From an uncultured Eubacteriales bacterium (GTDB taxonomy: Bacteria; Bacillota; Clostridia; Oscillospirales; Acutalibacteraceae): a stretch of 64,000 bases of DNA. The position numbers and the translations under genes are program-made. Of this stretch, positions 1 to 8,720 are shown piece after piece. How positions within the stretch are numbered: position 1 is the stretch's first letter; each line of letters opens with the position of its first letter. The notes beneath the pieces were generated by a model. That model was not told the origin of the DNA and made no database searches. It saw nothing but the letters and a program-made list of their open reading frames with translations. The stretch spans positions 1-64,000 of the forward strand of contig CAJTNL010000004.1 of the NCBI GenBank assembly GCA_910577755.1. The letters run 5' to 3'.

Positions 1-870
1 ACCATAACCTATACCAGCAAATACAACTCCCAGTGTACCTGAAATACCTATGTTTAAAAGTATTTGTCCATATGAAATATCTTCGCCTTTGATGAATTTA
101 TCACCTAAATCACTGATGAATGATATACCTATACCTGAGACTGCTCCAATTTTTAGAGTTTGCCCAAGAGTCAATGCGACTCTTCCACCATTAGAAAGTA
201 AAAACCCCATTCCGTCGCCAATTATTCCGGCTATTGCACCCGAAAAAGCTCCATCTCTAAAACCTTCCCAAAATGATCCGCCTGTAATCGCACTTATTGT
301 TCCTCCAAGAAGTCCTCCAAACACTGCACTCTTTAAGACACTCACTGCTATAGCTAAGATTAACTTCTTTCATGCCAAGCCTAAAACCCACGTATTAATA
401 CCTGGAATAAATAAGCAAGCAATTGCTGCAATGACTATTATTGTTGTTACAATCTCTTTCCAGTGCTCTCTACACCACTGACCAACTTTCTTTAGTCCAG
501 ATTTGTAGCTATTCCAAACTTTTTCTAACAAACTTTCGGGCTTTAAGTAGCTATATTCGTCATAAAAATCATCTTTGCGCTCATTGATAACGTCAGCTAC
601 GTTACCATCAATACACACAACGTCTGTTATGAAATTTTCGCTGTTCTGGTAAAAGGCATCCAGCGAAGCGATTGTCTGCTCTTGCGTTTATGTAGAGCTC
701 TGAATGGAACTGATTACACTATCCAAATTACATACGCTTCTATTGATTGTTAAAGATTTTCTTTGAAGCGCAGTTAACCCGGACTTATAATTGGTTACGG
801 ATTGTTTCACGTCTTTTATCAGCCTGGGCATCTGGTTTATCTGCTTTGCATATAACTCAATAGTTGCCAT
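1..870 (-). pseudogene. Degraded polymorphic-toxin-like gene, two in-frame stops, runs off the window start
   Basis: On the minus strand one reading frame from the ATG at 870 runs to the window edge and is interrupted only by TAA at 688-690 and TGA at 370-372. Read through, it has a helical N-terminal part (MATIELYAKQINQMPRLIKD), a charged middle (ADVINERKDDFYDEYSYLKP), a hydrophobic segment (VTTIIVIAAIACLFIPGIN) and a Gly/Ala-rich stretch (GGTISAITGGSFWEGFRDG, GAFSGAIAGIIGDGMGF). That layout matches the scaffold of secreted Gram-positive polymorphic toxins, whose C-terminal toxin domain would lie beyond position 1. The gene directly downstream of 911-1474 in transcription order is the usual place for such an effector. 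The two different stop codons argue against recoding and for gene decay. The family assignment is from memory of similar clostridial proteins, not a search. Confidence 0.7.
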
Positions 871-910
871 CGTTTCACGTCCTGTTTTATGTTTTAAACC
901 TCATATGTTT

Positions 911-1474
911 TTAGTCCTCTTCATCCATTTTTCTTCTATAATACGCCATGTCTATCGAAGCATTTTTCTTCGCTCTTTTCCATGATTGCAAGTCTGATTG
1001 TGTCGTTCTAATGCTATTTTCAATGTCTTGCAATTCCGATTCAGCGCGGTGCAACTCTTTTTTCAAGTTTGCAATTTTGATGCTTAACTCATTTTTTTTT
1101 GCTTTAAGAGCCTGCAAAATATTGTTCAATGTTTGTTTTGTATTGGTTGTTTCAACACCATAAACATCATCTAAATTTTTGTTAGTTATATTGCTGGAAT
1201 AAACCATACCACTAAAATTCACAGCCGATTGATTGGTCTTATTACTGATGCCTAAAACTTTCTCATTTAAATTTTCCTCTCCTTTGATTAGCTCGCTCAC
1301 TTCATCAAAAGCATTTTCATGATTTTTAATATCTGTTTTAAGTTGATTAATTTGATTGATTTTTTGCTGTCTTTGGATTTTTAATTGATTAATTTTATTT
1401 TCGCAACTATTAATTTTGGAGCAAGCATCATAATATTTGTTTCTAGCCCTATTATAATAATATGCATAACCCAT
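911..1474 (-). CDS. Small coiled-coil protein, DUF5082/YwqH-like partner of a secreted toxin
   Basis: A 187-residue protein without signal peptide or membrane segment. It is almost entirely helical, with long runs of K, Q, N and E giving two coiled coils (about residues 10-60 and 115-180) around a less regular middle (YSSNITNKNLDDVYGVE). The ATG follows a strong AGAGGAGG site. It lies 40 bases upstream of the broken toxin-like gene at 1-870 and is read in the same direction. In Bacillus the ywqH-ywqI-ywqJ order puts a DUF5082 helical protein in front of a WXG/LXG-type toxin exported by the type VII system, and this pair has the same arrangement. The role as export or folding partner is inferred; the protein could be another kind of helical secretion substrate. 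Confidence 0.65.
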   Translation of the reverse strand: MGYAYYYNRARNKYYDACSKINSCENKINQLKIQRQQKINQINQLKTDIKNHENAFDEVSELIKGEENLNEKVLGISNKTNQSAVNFSGMVYSSNITNKNLDDVYGVETTNTKQTLNNILQALKAKKNELSIKIANLKKELHRAESELQDIENSIRTTQSDLQSWKRAKKNASIDMAYYRRKMDEED

Positions 1475-2037
1475 AATGATCCTCCTCTATAAGTAATCAA
1501 TTCCCTTTATGAAAGGACTGCTAAATCCTATGCCAAGCGTTGATCTACTCTATAATTGCAGCGTAATGATAGATCTTATTAAAGGTGAACAAATTTTCAT
1601 CTAAAACAACAATATCACTAGCTCACAGCCTGTGCGATAGTCAATAGTTTGAAATAATAAAACGATTCCGAATGCAAAATCAATTTTTGTGAAACACTCT
1701 AGTATCATGTCTGTAAGCATAGATATTGTATTAATTTCATCCAATTTTACTATATTATACCTAATATTACAAGATAGTTTCAAGAATTTCATGTTTTTAC
1801 ATTAAAAATTTTACATATTTTACATTAATTTTTCTAAACAAAACTTTTTTTGATTTATATGATTCAAAACACGCTCTATAGGAAGCCTGTTAAAGCATTG
1901 CAAGAAAATAATGTAAACTAAGCAAGGTGCTGTATAACAAAACCTATCATATAATAAACGAAAATACCGTAAGGCTTGTCAATTTTTTGAAATATACTAG
2001 CATTTTTATTAAATAAACGCAAAAGGTAGTGAACGGA
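1475..2037. other. AT-rich intergenic stretch, no gene seen
   Basis: No open frame here has both a ribosome site and protein-like composition. It should contain the promoter of the minus-strand gene ending upstream at 1474. Long A/T tracts around 1795-1860 are the only obvious feature. Confidence 0.5.
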
Positions 2038-2187
2038 ATGTTTTTTCATCTATATCATGAATACGGAATAATAGCAGTTGAATTTAATGATTATATTGAA
2101 TTCAACAAAAATACATTTCTAAAAAACTACAGTTTAAATGACTTAGCAGAAAATAAAAAAATGCAGACTTTCCATGCCACAACATAA
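2038..2187 (+). CDS. Possible 49-residue ORF, unknown
   Basis: ATG at 2038 is preceded by AAAGGTAG at 2022-2029, and the frame runs 49 codons to TAA. The product starts MFFHLYHEYGIIAVEFNDYI and has no recognisable motif. It lies next to an integrase remnant, so it may be a leftover of a mobile element rather than a working gene. Confidence 0.2.
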   Translation: MFFHLYHEYGIIAVEFNDYIEFNKNTFLKNYSLNDLAENKKMQTFHATT

Positions 2188-2249
2188 AAGACTGCTTACC
2201 CCATAAATATTTATTTACATACCTATACATCATTTGAATTACATCCTGA

Positions 2250-2394
2250 GCCAGCGTAAACAATGTTCAAACAAGGTTATATCATACCAATACTCAAACC
2301 ACCTTGCAAACCTATGTACATGATACGGAAACCATGGCGACACAGTCAGTTGATATTTTTTGAAGCTGCCATGAAACAGCAGAAATTTTCATAA
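2250..2394 (+). pseudogene. C-terminal remnant of a tyrosine recombinase (integrase)
   Basis: The plus-strand frame reads ...VQTRLYHTNTQTTLQTYVHD followed by TETMATQSVDIF. This matches the end of phage/ICE-type tyrosine recombinases: the RLGH box (here RLYH) and the TTLxTYxH segment with the nucleophilic tyrosine. After VDIF at 2361 the frame closes, but dropping one T from the T run at 2356-2361 continues as EAAMKQQKFS and a stop at 2392. An in-frame TGA at 2247 cuts the upstream part and no further homology is seen. It is therefore a short decayed fragment, evidence that an integrating element once sat here. Confidence 0.7.
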
Positions 2395-2408
2395 CATTTA
2401 AAACAAAA

Positions 2409-2447
2409 GGGCTGAACCACCAAAGTTCAACGATTCAACCCTCTTTT
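2409..2447 (+). terminator. Weak hairpin after the integrase remnant
   Basis: GGGCTGAA (2409-2416) pairs with TTCAACCC (2434-2441) with one mismatch, followed by TCTTTTC. It fits a worn intrinsic terminator of the recombinase gene. Confidence 0.35.
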
Positions 2448-2749
2448 CATATTTAAAACACTTTTTCAAAACCAAGGTGACAAATCGGTAGCAACGCGCC
2501 TTTTTCACACCTTAAAAGTGGCCAAAATTCTTATTTTATGCGTGTTAGAAGCGTCACACACTCCACATGAGGACCAAATTGAAGCATATCCCCACAAAAT
2601 TGCGGAAATATGGGCAATATTTATCCAGTACCAATACCGTTCGTGCAACCCTTTTCCCGCAAAATATAGACTTCATCAATTTTGCACCACCCAGATGCAA
2701 AATTTCAATTGAGTCTTTTTTCAATATCTTCAATAAATGACAAATACTT
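2448..2749. other. Intergenic, no convincing gene
   Basis: An open plus-strand frame (2518-2712) exists but lacks a ribosome site and protein-like composition. It is probably decayed element DNA between the recombinase remnant and the end of the restriction-modification gene. Confidence 0.4.
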
Positions 2750-5335
2750 TTATACTAAAACAATATGACTCGGTCTTTTATCTGGATCACTGTAATCTAA
2801 TTCATGATTTTTAATCATATATTTTACAGTGGAATTTAATGTATTTCTACCCTCTTTCAAATTTGTAACATATTCCTCCAAATCTTTTCTTCTATCTGCA
2901 TTCAACTTAGGAATAATAACCTTTTTTACATCATCCATACAAATTTCTGCCAAACCATCAGACCCTCGTGCAAATGCTCTCATTTGTACTCCCCAACCTT
3001 CACTATTAAAATACGCCAACAGATCTGGTAAATATTTTTGCATTTTTTCTTTCATACGGCATCTAAAACAACCATTAGTAACTACAATATCGCTTCTGCC
3101 TTGTGGTATAAAACACCATTTTACTACGCTTCCCCAAATCGAACCAAAATAAATATCATAAGACTCAGCAAAATGTTTTGCTCTACTTGGCAATTCCCAT
3201 CCACGCAAATCATGTGAATAAAAGTCTCCATATCCTATATTCTGTATTTCAATGTACTCATAAATTTTAGCATTATTAATACTAATTTTCTCACCATTGG
3301 AAGATTGTTTTTCTGGTAAGAAGTCAACTAAATCATCAAGATAAAAATGTTTCCCTTTTAAAAGTTCATTGCGTAGTTCCACAACTTTCCGTGAATAGCG
3401 TTTTGGATCAAGCGTTAAATCATAATCATTATAAACATTTTTTATATTCACAGCCCATCCCTCAACCTCATCTTGTATGCTTCTACCTATTGTTAACCAC
3501 TCAAAATAAGAACTAGCATCACTAGCACAAATTCTTTCTAAAGCATCACCGAAATCACAATCAATTATAGGTTCGCCTGATTCATTGATGATTAGACTTC
3601 CATCTTCTTGATTCTTTAAATATACTAAAGCCCCTTTTTTATTACCTGCATCCCACCCAACTTTTTCGATCATTTCTACCGCAAAACGATAATCATCATT
3701 CTCAAAGTTTTCAATAGGTACTTGTCTTTTTTCAAGATATACAACACTTGCACTTACATCTGCACCACTAGATTTAAATGTGAATCTGGGCAATGAAACA
3801 ATCGCTGCAATTTTAGCATTTTTTAAAATCCATTCCCTTACTACTCTATATTTTAAAGACCTGTTTCCTAAATATCCATTTGGTAAAATAATTGCTATTC
3901 TTCCCCCTGAACGGCATTCTTTTAAGCAAACTTCTACAAACAAAATCCCTGTCTCTTGTTGTGATAGCAACTTATCAGTTTTTTTCAAATTATCATTATC
4001 ATCTATTTCCCACTCGTATCCCAAATCAAATTGACTTAAAACTTTTTTTCGTTTTTCAACTATTTTTGTTCCAAAAGGTGGATTACATGTAATAACATCA
4101 TATTTATCAAGATATTTTTTCACATTCTCTAAAGAATCATCTTTAATAATATTAGTCTTGCCATCTCCATTGAGAACCATATTTAATACAGCTATCTGAA
4201 CAGCATTTGAAGAATTATCTACGCCCCATACACAATCCGCAAATCCAGGATTATATTTCCTTCCAACTCTAAAAGCTGCAACTAAAAAATCAGCACTTCC
4301 ACAAGCAGGATCGGCAATATGTTCTCCAAACTGCGGATTAATAATATCCACAATAAAATCTGTAACTGTTGTTGGTGTGAAATATTGTGCCATATCCCAT
4401 TTATACAAATCTTTAGCAAATTTCATATAAAAAGTTTGTACAACATCTCTTTTTGAATGGATTATCTTTACTGGGGCAAGTATCTTCAAAACCTCAAAAA
4501 GAGTCTCTCCCGAAAGAGGTAATTCTTTTGATATTTTATTAGGAAGATGCTTTTCATAAAAGGAGACTGCACGTCTAACTATATCTGAAACCTTCTTTTT
4601 TGTCATATTTGAAGTTGTTCCCATAGAAGCATAATCCTGTATTTCTAATGGCAACGAAGCTCTAGTTTCAAAAGCATGCTCATCAAATATCTTGGCTAAC
4701 AGTAATTGTAATATAATTTCATATCTCCGCTCTGGCGGAAAAGATGCTTGATGTAATATATCTTCAATCCTACTAAATACATCTATCAGAGAATCCACAG
4801 GAGTAATAGTTTCAAAAGTCAAGGGATTTGTCTTAATTTGGCAACCAAATTGTGGCACAAACGATACAGGACCTTCCTTCGTTTCTTTTATACCATCGTT
4901 AATCTCATTCCAAAAAACTCTTTTATCAATATTATCCCAATATAGCGCAATTGTATTTTGCTTCTTAGAAAAATCAAGCATTGGTTTTATTTGTGTTTGT
5001 TTTACATAATCATACTTCCTATTATCTCTTTTTATCTCACAGATAATCAAAGCATGTGTTAATAATTCATCTGGTTCATCCGTATTTATTTCACAAACAG
5101 GAACATCTAAAACTGCCAAATCACTTCTGAAACTATTCCGTCCTGAGTTGCCAAACTTCTTAACTATTGGCTCTATTCGGAAATTTTCTTTAGGATAACC
5201 CTTTTTTAATAAAAATTTAATCGCTTCCACTCGATAGAATTCCTCTGTTGGAGTTAAACCATCTTTTCCTTTTTTTCTAACTTTCAGTTTACCCCTTATC
5301 GGACAAACCAGCTGCATATTATTTGATAAATTCAT
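2750..5335 (-). CDS. Single-chain restriction-modification enzyme (nuclease-methylase-specificity fusion, type IIG-like)
   Basis: An 861-residue protein that would both cut and methylate DNA. Residues 1 to about 150 resemble the HsdR N-terminal nuclease (HSDR_N_2) fold, with PD-(D/E)XK-type residues D72 and E100-x-K102 (ICEIKRD). Residues 230-600 are an N6-adenine methylase of the HsdM type: QYFTP at 317-321, AdoMet-binding motif DPACGSADF at 342-350, and catalytic NPPF at 418-421. The last 200 residues resemble an HsdS target-recognition domain (IYEYIEIQNIGYGDF, IPKLNADRRKDLEEYV). R-M-S order in one chain is typical of type IIG enzymes. The ATG at 5335 follows GGGTGA with six bases spacing. 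No separate HsdR, HsdM or HsdS gene is adjacent. It sits in accessory DNA beside an integrase remnant, so transfer is likely. The recognition sequence cannot be read from the protein. Confidence 0.85.
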   Translation of the reverse strand: MNLSNNMQLVCPIRGKLKVRKKGKDGLTPTEEFYRVEAIKFLLKKGYPKENFRIEPIVKKFGNSGRNSFRSDLAVLDVPVCEINTDEPDELLTHALIICEIKRDNRKYDYVKQTQIKPMLDFSKKQNTIALYWDNIDKRVFWNEINDGIKETKEGPVSFVPQFGCQIKTNPLTFETITPVDSLIDVFSRIEDILHQASFPPERRYEIILQLLLAKIFDEHAFETRASLPLEIQDYASMGTTSNMTKKKVSDIVRRAVSFYEKHLPNKISKELPLSGETLFEVLKILAPVKIIHSKRDVVQTFYMKFAKDLYKWDMAQYFTPTTVTDFIVDIINPQFGEHIADPACGSADFLVAAFRVGRKYNPGFADCVWGVDNSSNAVQIAVLNMVLNGDGKTNIIKDDSLENVKKYLDKYDVITCNPPFGTKIVEKRKKVLSQFDLGYEWEIDDNDNLKKTDKLLSQQETGILFVEVCLKECRSGGRIAIILPNGYLGNRSLKYRVVREWILKNAKIAAIVSLPRFTFKSSGADVSASVVYLEKRQVPIENFENDDYRFAVEMIEKVGWDAGNKKGALVYLKNQEDGSLIINESGEPIIDCDFGDALERICASDASSYFEWLTIGRSIQDEVEGWAVNIKNVYNDYDLTLDPKRYSRKVVELRNELLKGKHFYLDDLVDFLPEKQSSNGEKISINNAKIYEYIEIQNIGYGDFYSHDLRGWELPSRAKHFAESYDIYFGSIWGSVVKWCFIPQGRSDIVVTNGCFRCRMKEKMQKYLPDLLAYFNSEGWGVQMRAFARGSDGLAEICMDDVKKVIIPKLNADRRKDLEEYVTNLKEGRNTLNSTVKYMIKNHELDYSDPDKRPSHIVLV

Positions 5336-5369
5336 CCTACGTCACCCATTCATACTTTTTAATACTATA

Positions 5370-5660
5370 TCATATTATTTGATAATATTTCAAAGCATCC
5401 TTTATCTCATCCACTTTCTCCGCTGTCGGATGTTTCCTCGGCTGTTTCAATTCCTCTACCGCATTAGGGGCATCATACATCGGCAACCCTAAATCCCTCT
5501 TTACCTTTGCGATATATGTTGTATGTACCCTGAAGCCGTATTTCGCTTCTATGTACTCTTTAATCATTTTGTAAGTAACACGCTCTTTGGGCTTGTACGC
5601 TTCAGCTCTCTTGGCGATATTATCAAGCAGCACTTTGACCCCACCCTCGCCAAACTCCAC
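5370..5660 (-). CDS. Detached C-terminal extension of RlmD (frameshifted)
   Basis: The frame begins at a GTG and encodes about 96 residues: VEFGEGGVKVLLDNIAKRAE, VTYKMIKEYIEAKYGFRVHT, YIAKVKRDLGLPMYDAPNAV and a tail ending KYYQII. This small helical module is known as a C-terminal extension of RlmD/RumA-type methyltransferases in many gut Firmicutes. Here it lies 19 bases after the stop of rlmD, and the bases between continue its frame upstream as KKSDSVINVK. Removing one A from the A7 run at the end of rlmD joins the two reading frames exactly. There is no clear ribosome site for the GTG, so independent translation is doubtful. Either the gene is truly split, or slippage in the A run (or a sequence error) restores the fusion. 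Confidence 0.6.
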   Translation of the reverse strand: MEFGEGGVKVLLDNIAKRAEAYKPKERVTYKMIKEYIEAKYGFRVHTTYIAKVKRDLGLPMYDAPNAVEELKQPRKHPTAEKVDEIKDALKYYQII

Positions 5661-5679
5661 TTTTACGTTGATTACACTG

Positions 5680-7041
5680 TCAGATTTTTTTGCGGGAAAG
5701 CATTACAACCGTCTCCACATGAGCTGTTCTGGGAAACATATCTACCGGCGTGATCGCTTGAGGCCAGTAACCAAACTGTGTAAACCATTTTAAATCTCTT
5801 GCAAGCGTTGCAGGATCACAAGATACATATACTATACGATCCGGAGACATCTGAACAATTGTTTGCACTAAAGACTCCTGGCATCCTTTGCGCGGCGGAT
5901 CAATTACAATCACATTTGGACGAACCCCTTGCTGCTGTAACATAACAGCTGCCTGTGCAGCATCACTGCAAATGAATTCTGCATTTGTAATGCCGTTTTC
6001 AGCTGCATTTTTACGCGCATCTTCTACCGCTGTTTGTACAACCTCTACTCCAATTAACCTTTTTACCTGCCGTGCCATAGTAAGACCAATTGTACCGATT
6101 CCACAATATAAATCCAGTAACACTTCTTTACCCGTAAAAGCTGCATATGTTTTTGCAACTGCATACAACTTTTCCGTTTGCATACGATTGACTTGATAAA
6201 AAGAAAGGGGTGATATATGAAATGTCATACCACATAATTTATCTTTTATTGTGTCGCTTCCCCATACTGTGCGGCATTTTCCACCTAAAATCACATTGGT
6301 TTTGTCACGATTTACATTGATAACTACACTTTTTAGTCCCTGCACATGATCCCGCAAAGTTTTTACCAGTGTATCTTCATGATACAAACCATTTCCATTC
6401 ACCACCACACATACCATGATTTCTCCCGTTGCACCGGCTTCTCTTAAATACAAATGCCGAATCCGACCTTTCCCTGTTTGTTCATTATAAACATCATTTC
6501 CGCTGGTTTTCATCCATTCTCTGAAAACTTTCATTGCAATGGTAAAGGCATCCGACTGTAATGCACAACTTGTACAATCAATGATACGATGGCTTCTACC
6601 GGCATAAAACCCCATGATCGGTTGGCTGCCTGTACCTTTTCTTACTGGCAGCTGCGCTTTATTTCGATAACGCTCTGGCTGCGCTGAACCTATAATTGGC
6701 TGAATGTGCAAATCTGTAAAACCGCCGATTCGGATCATTGCGTCTTTTACACGCTGCTCTTTTATCCTCAGCTCTTCCTGATAAGAAATATGTCGGTATA
6801 CACAGCCTCCGCATTTGGTAAAAAGTCTGCAATCACTCTTAACACGGTTCTCAGAAGCCCTACACAGTGATGTAACTTTACCAAAAGCATAGGTCTTTTC
6901 TACTTTTACAATTTTCACTTCTACTATATCGCCAACCACGGTATAAGGAACAAACACTGCCATTTTTTCATATTTTCCTACACCGTTTCCCTCCGCACTC
7001 ATTCCTGTTATTTGCAGCTCTATGCTATCATTTTTTTTCAA
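5680..7041 (-). CDS. rlmD: 23S rRNA (uracil-5-)-methyltransferase RlmD/RumA family
   Basis: A 453-residue TrmA-family RNA m5U methyltransferase. The N-terminal TRAM domain (residues 1-60) binds RNA. Four cysteines for a 4Fe-4S cluster are visible (C71, C77, C80 in CRLFTKCGGC, and C156). The AdoMet fold has LLDLYCGIGTIGL at 308-320, the DPPRKG motif at 381-386 and the catalytic cysteine C408 in VYVSCDPATLARDL. The family methylates U1939 or U747 of 23S rRNA, or a related site; the exact target is not decided by sequence alone. The frame ends at SRKKI after an A7 run. With six A's it would continue into the conserved extension at 5370-5660. Confidence 0.9.
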   Translation of the reverse strand: MKKNDSIELQITGMSAEGNGVGKYEKMAVFVPYTVVGDIVEVKIVKVEKTYAFGKVTSLCRASENRVKSDCRLFTKCGGCVYRHISYQEELRIKEQRVKDAMIRIGGFTDLHIQPIIGSAQPERYRNKAQLPVRKGTGSQPIMGFYAGRSHRIIDCTSCALQSDAFTIAMKVFREWMKTSGNDVYNEQTGKGRIRHLYLREAGATGEIMVCVVVNGNGLYHEDTLVKTLRDHVQGLKSVVINVNRDKTNVILGGKCRTVWGSDTIKDKLCGMTFHISPLSFYQVNRMQTEKLYAVAKTYAAFTGKEVLLDLYCGIGTIGLTMARQVKRLIGVEVVQTAVEDARKNAAENGITNAEFICSDAAQAAVMLQQQGVRPNVIVIDPPRKGCQESLVQTIVQMSPDRIVYVSCDPATLARDLKWFTQFGYWPQAITPVDMFPRTAHVETVVMLSRKKI

Positions 7042-7675
7042 TTCAATCCTCGTCCTCTGTTTCTTTTTTATAACTCATTGTAACACTAACCTTGTCAAAA
7101 CTCAATCTTATGTCTATAGAATCATCATTTAAACTTTTCATAATTATTTGAATATACAAATCTTATACAAAATAAATGACGTTAAACTATCTATAATTAC
7201 CATTGATTCACATATGTTTCTAAGTTATAATAAGACTTATTGCAAAGATATTATGTAAAAACCACATAAATCAACGGATTTAAAATACAAAACATGCCGT
7301 TTTTACGGAAATATGAAGATATATGATTAATCTTAATAAATACAAGTTTTGATATTAATCTATCATTTTGTGTCGTTTTATATATGACTATATGTAAAAT
7401 CTTTGCATGTACTAGAATATTTTTTGACAAGTTTTGATATGTACACAGAACCCAAAATAAAGAATATATATGGGACAAACTATATCATAAGTCCGTATAT
7501 ATTACGGCACAAAGAAGCAAATGTACCTGTTTTAAGCGCACTACATCGGTCAGGGATGCAGAATTTTGAAAACAACTTGCTCTGAAAATACGCACTTTTG
7601 TTTGGATTTTATAACCATATCTAAAAACCGTAAAAATATTCGAAATATTTGTATAAACAACAAAAAACAGAGAAT
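7042..7675. other. AT-rich intergenic stretch, no gene seen
   Basis: Open frames on both strands here are AT-driven, lack ribosome sites and give low-complexity hydrophobic translations. It separates the minus-strand rlmD from the plus-strand carbonic anhydrase gene and should hold promoters for both. Confidence 0.5.
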
Positions 7676-7705
7676 GATATATATTGAACATTATCAATAT
7701 ATATC
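7676..7705 (+). promoter_or_regulatory. 12-bp perfect palindrome upstream of the carbonic anhydrase gene, FNR-like core
   Basis: GATATATATTGA and its exact reverse complement TCAATATATATC are separated by ACATTA. The centre reads TTGAA-CATT-ATCAA, one base from the Crp/FNR-family box TTGAT-N4-ATCAA. It ends about 10 bases before the AAGAAAGG ribosome site, so it could be an operator or an mRNA hairpin limiting translation. Confidence 0.45.
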
Positions 7706-7729
7706 TAACCAAGAAAGGTATGTTTCACT

Positions 7730-8488
7730 ATGAAAAAAGCACTTTTGGCAGTTTTAGCTTGTTGCGCAGTTTTGGCAAGCACAACTGCATGCAGCACTAA
7801 TAATACCGGAACCTCCTCTACTGCCACCAGTCATCCTGCAACTACCTCAAGTCCTGTTTCCAGTACTGTTTCAGAAATGGTAAATTCCAATTACAAAAAG
7901 CCTGAAAACATTACAACCGCAGACGCCGCTATCACCGCTCTTACAGCAGGCAACAAAGTATTTGTAGATGGTAACATTAACATCACTGCAACGAATGCTG
8001 ACAGACAAGAGCTTTCAAAAAATGGACAAAAGCCATATGCAGTTGTTATTACCTGTTCCGACTCCCGTGTGCCACCTGAGTTGATTTTCAACAGCAGTCT
8101 AGGTGAGCTATTTACAATTCGCACTGCAGGCAACGTGGTAAACAGCTTTGAAATTGGCAGTGTCGAATATGGTGTTGACCATCTAAGCACTCCTTTAGTA
8201 GTGGTAATGGGTCATACAAAATGCGGCGCTGTTGCCGGAGCTATAGAGGGACATGCCGAAGGTCATGTAGAAGATATTATCCATGAAATTTTACCATCTG
8301 TTGAAATAGCAAGACAAACCACTACGGATGAAAGTCAAATTGCAACACTTTCTGAAAATTATAATGTCGAACATAGCATTGCAAAATTAAGAGAAAGCGA
8401 AATTTTGTCTAAAGCTGAACAAGAAAGTAAAATAAAAATCATTGGCGCAAAATACGATATCACAACCGGTCAAGTAACATTCCTATAA
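7730..8488 (+). CDS. Secreted lipoprotein beta-class carbonic anhydrase
   Basis: A 252-residue protein that should interconvert CO2 and bicarbonate outside the membrane. The first 21 residues are a lipoprotein signal with the lipobox STTAC (C21), followed by a Ser/Thr-rich linker to about residue 50. The beta-carbonic anhydrase core shows the zinc ligands and catalytic pair: CSDSR (C109, D111, R113), and GHTKCGA (H162, C165). Most beta-class enzymes are cytoplasmic and about 200 residues, so lipid-anchored export is noteworthy. It is a single gene with its own ribosome site (AAGAAAGG) and a strong terminator at 8612-8665. A role in supplying bicarbonate or buffering at the cell surface is inferred. 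Confidence 0.9.
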   Translation: MKKALLAVLACCAVLASTTACSTNNTGTSSTATSHPATTSSPVSSTVSEMVNSNYKKPENITTADAAITALTAGNKVFVDGNINITATNADRQELSKNGQKPYAVVITCSDSRVPPELIFNSSLGELFTIRTAGNVVNSFEIGSVEYGVDHLSTPLVVVMGHTKCGAVAGAIEGHAEGHVEDIIHEILPSVEIARQTTTDESQIATLSENYNVEHSIAKLRESEILSKAEQESKIKIIGAKYDITTGQVTFL

Positions 8489-8611
8489 TGCGTTCATACC
8501 ATATTTGTGATAAAATATATCTCTCACGATAATGTAAAAGTATTCTTTCTCTTAAACGAACGGAATAGCTTTTCATTTATGTATAAACCACAATACTATC
8601 CGCAATTGTGT

Positions 8612-8665
8612 TTCAAATCAAAAAACAAGCCTTCCTTAAAGAGAAGGCTTGTTTTTTGATTTGAA
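8612..8665. terminator. Bidirectional intrinsic terminator
   Basis: Perfect 23-bp arms (8612-8634 and 8643-8665) around an 8-base loop, with A and T tracts on both sides. It serves the carbonic anhydrase gene on plus and probably the surface-protein gene on minus. Confidence 0.85.
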
Positions 8666-8720
8666 TTTTATCCCATAATTATATTTATTACAGTAAAAAC
8701 TACTTTATTATCTTTATCTA

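Noticed and set aside
370..372. TGA as a selenocysteine codon in the toxin-like gene
   Set aside because: A TAA stop at 688-690 in the same frame means simple decay; no SECIS-like hairpin was seen after the TGA.
50..481. 143-residue open frame on the plus strand
   Set aside because: Shadow of the minus-strand toxin-like pseudogene; no ribosome site and proline-rich artefact composition.
1601..1792. 63-residue minus-strand frame
   Set aside because: AT-driven translation with no ribosome site and no motif.
2518..2712. 64-residue plus-strand frame
   Set aside because: No ribosome site and no recognisable domain; lies between element remnants.
7251..7712. Two 75-residue minus-strand frames
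   Set aside because: Low-complexity hydrophobic or aromatic translations from AT-rich intergenic DNA, no ribosome sites.
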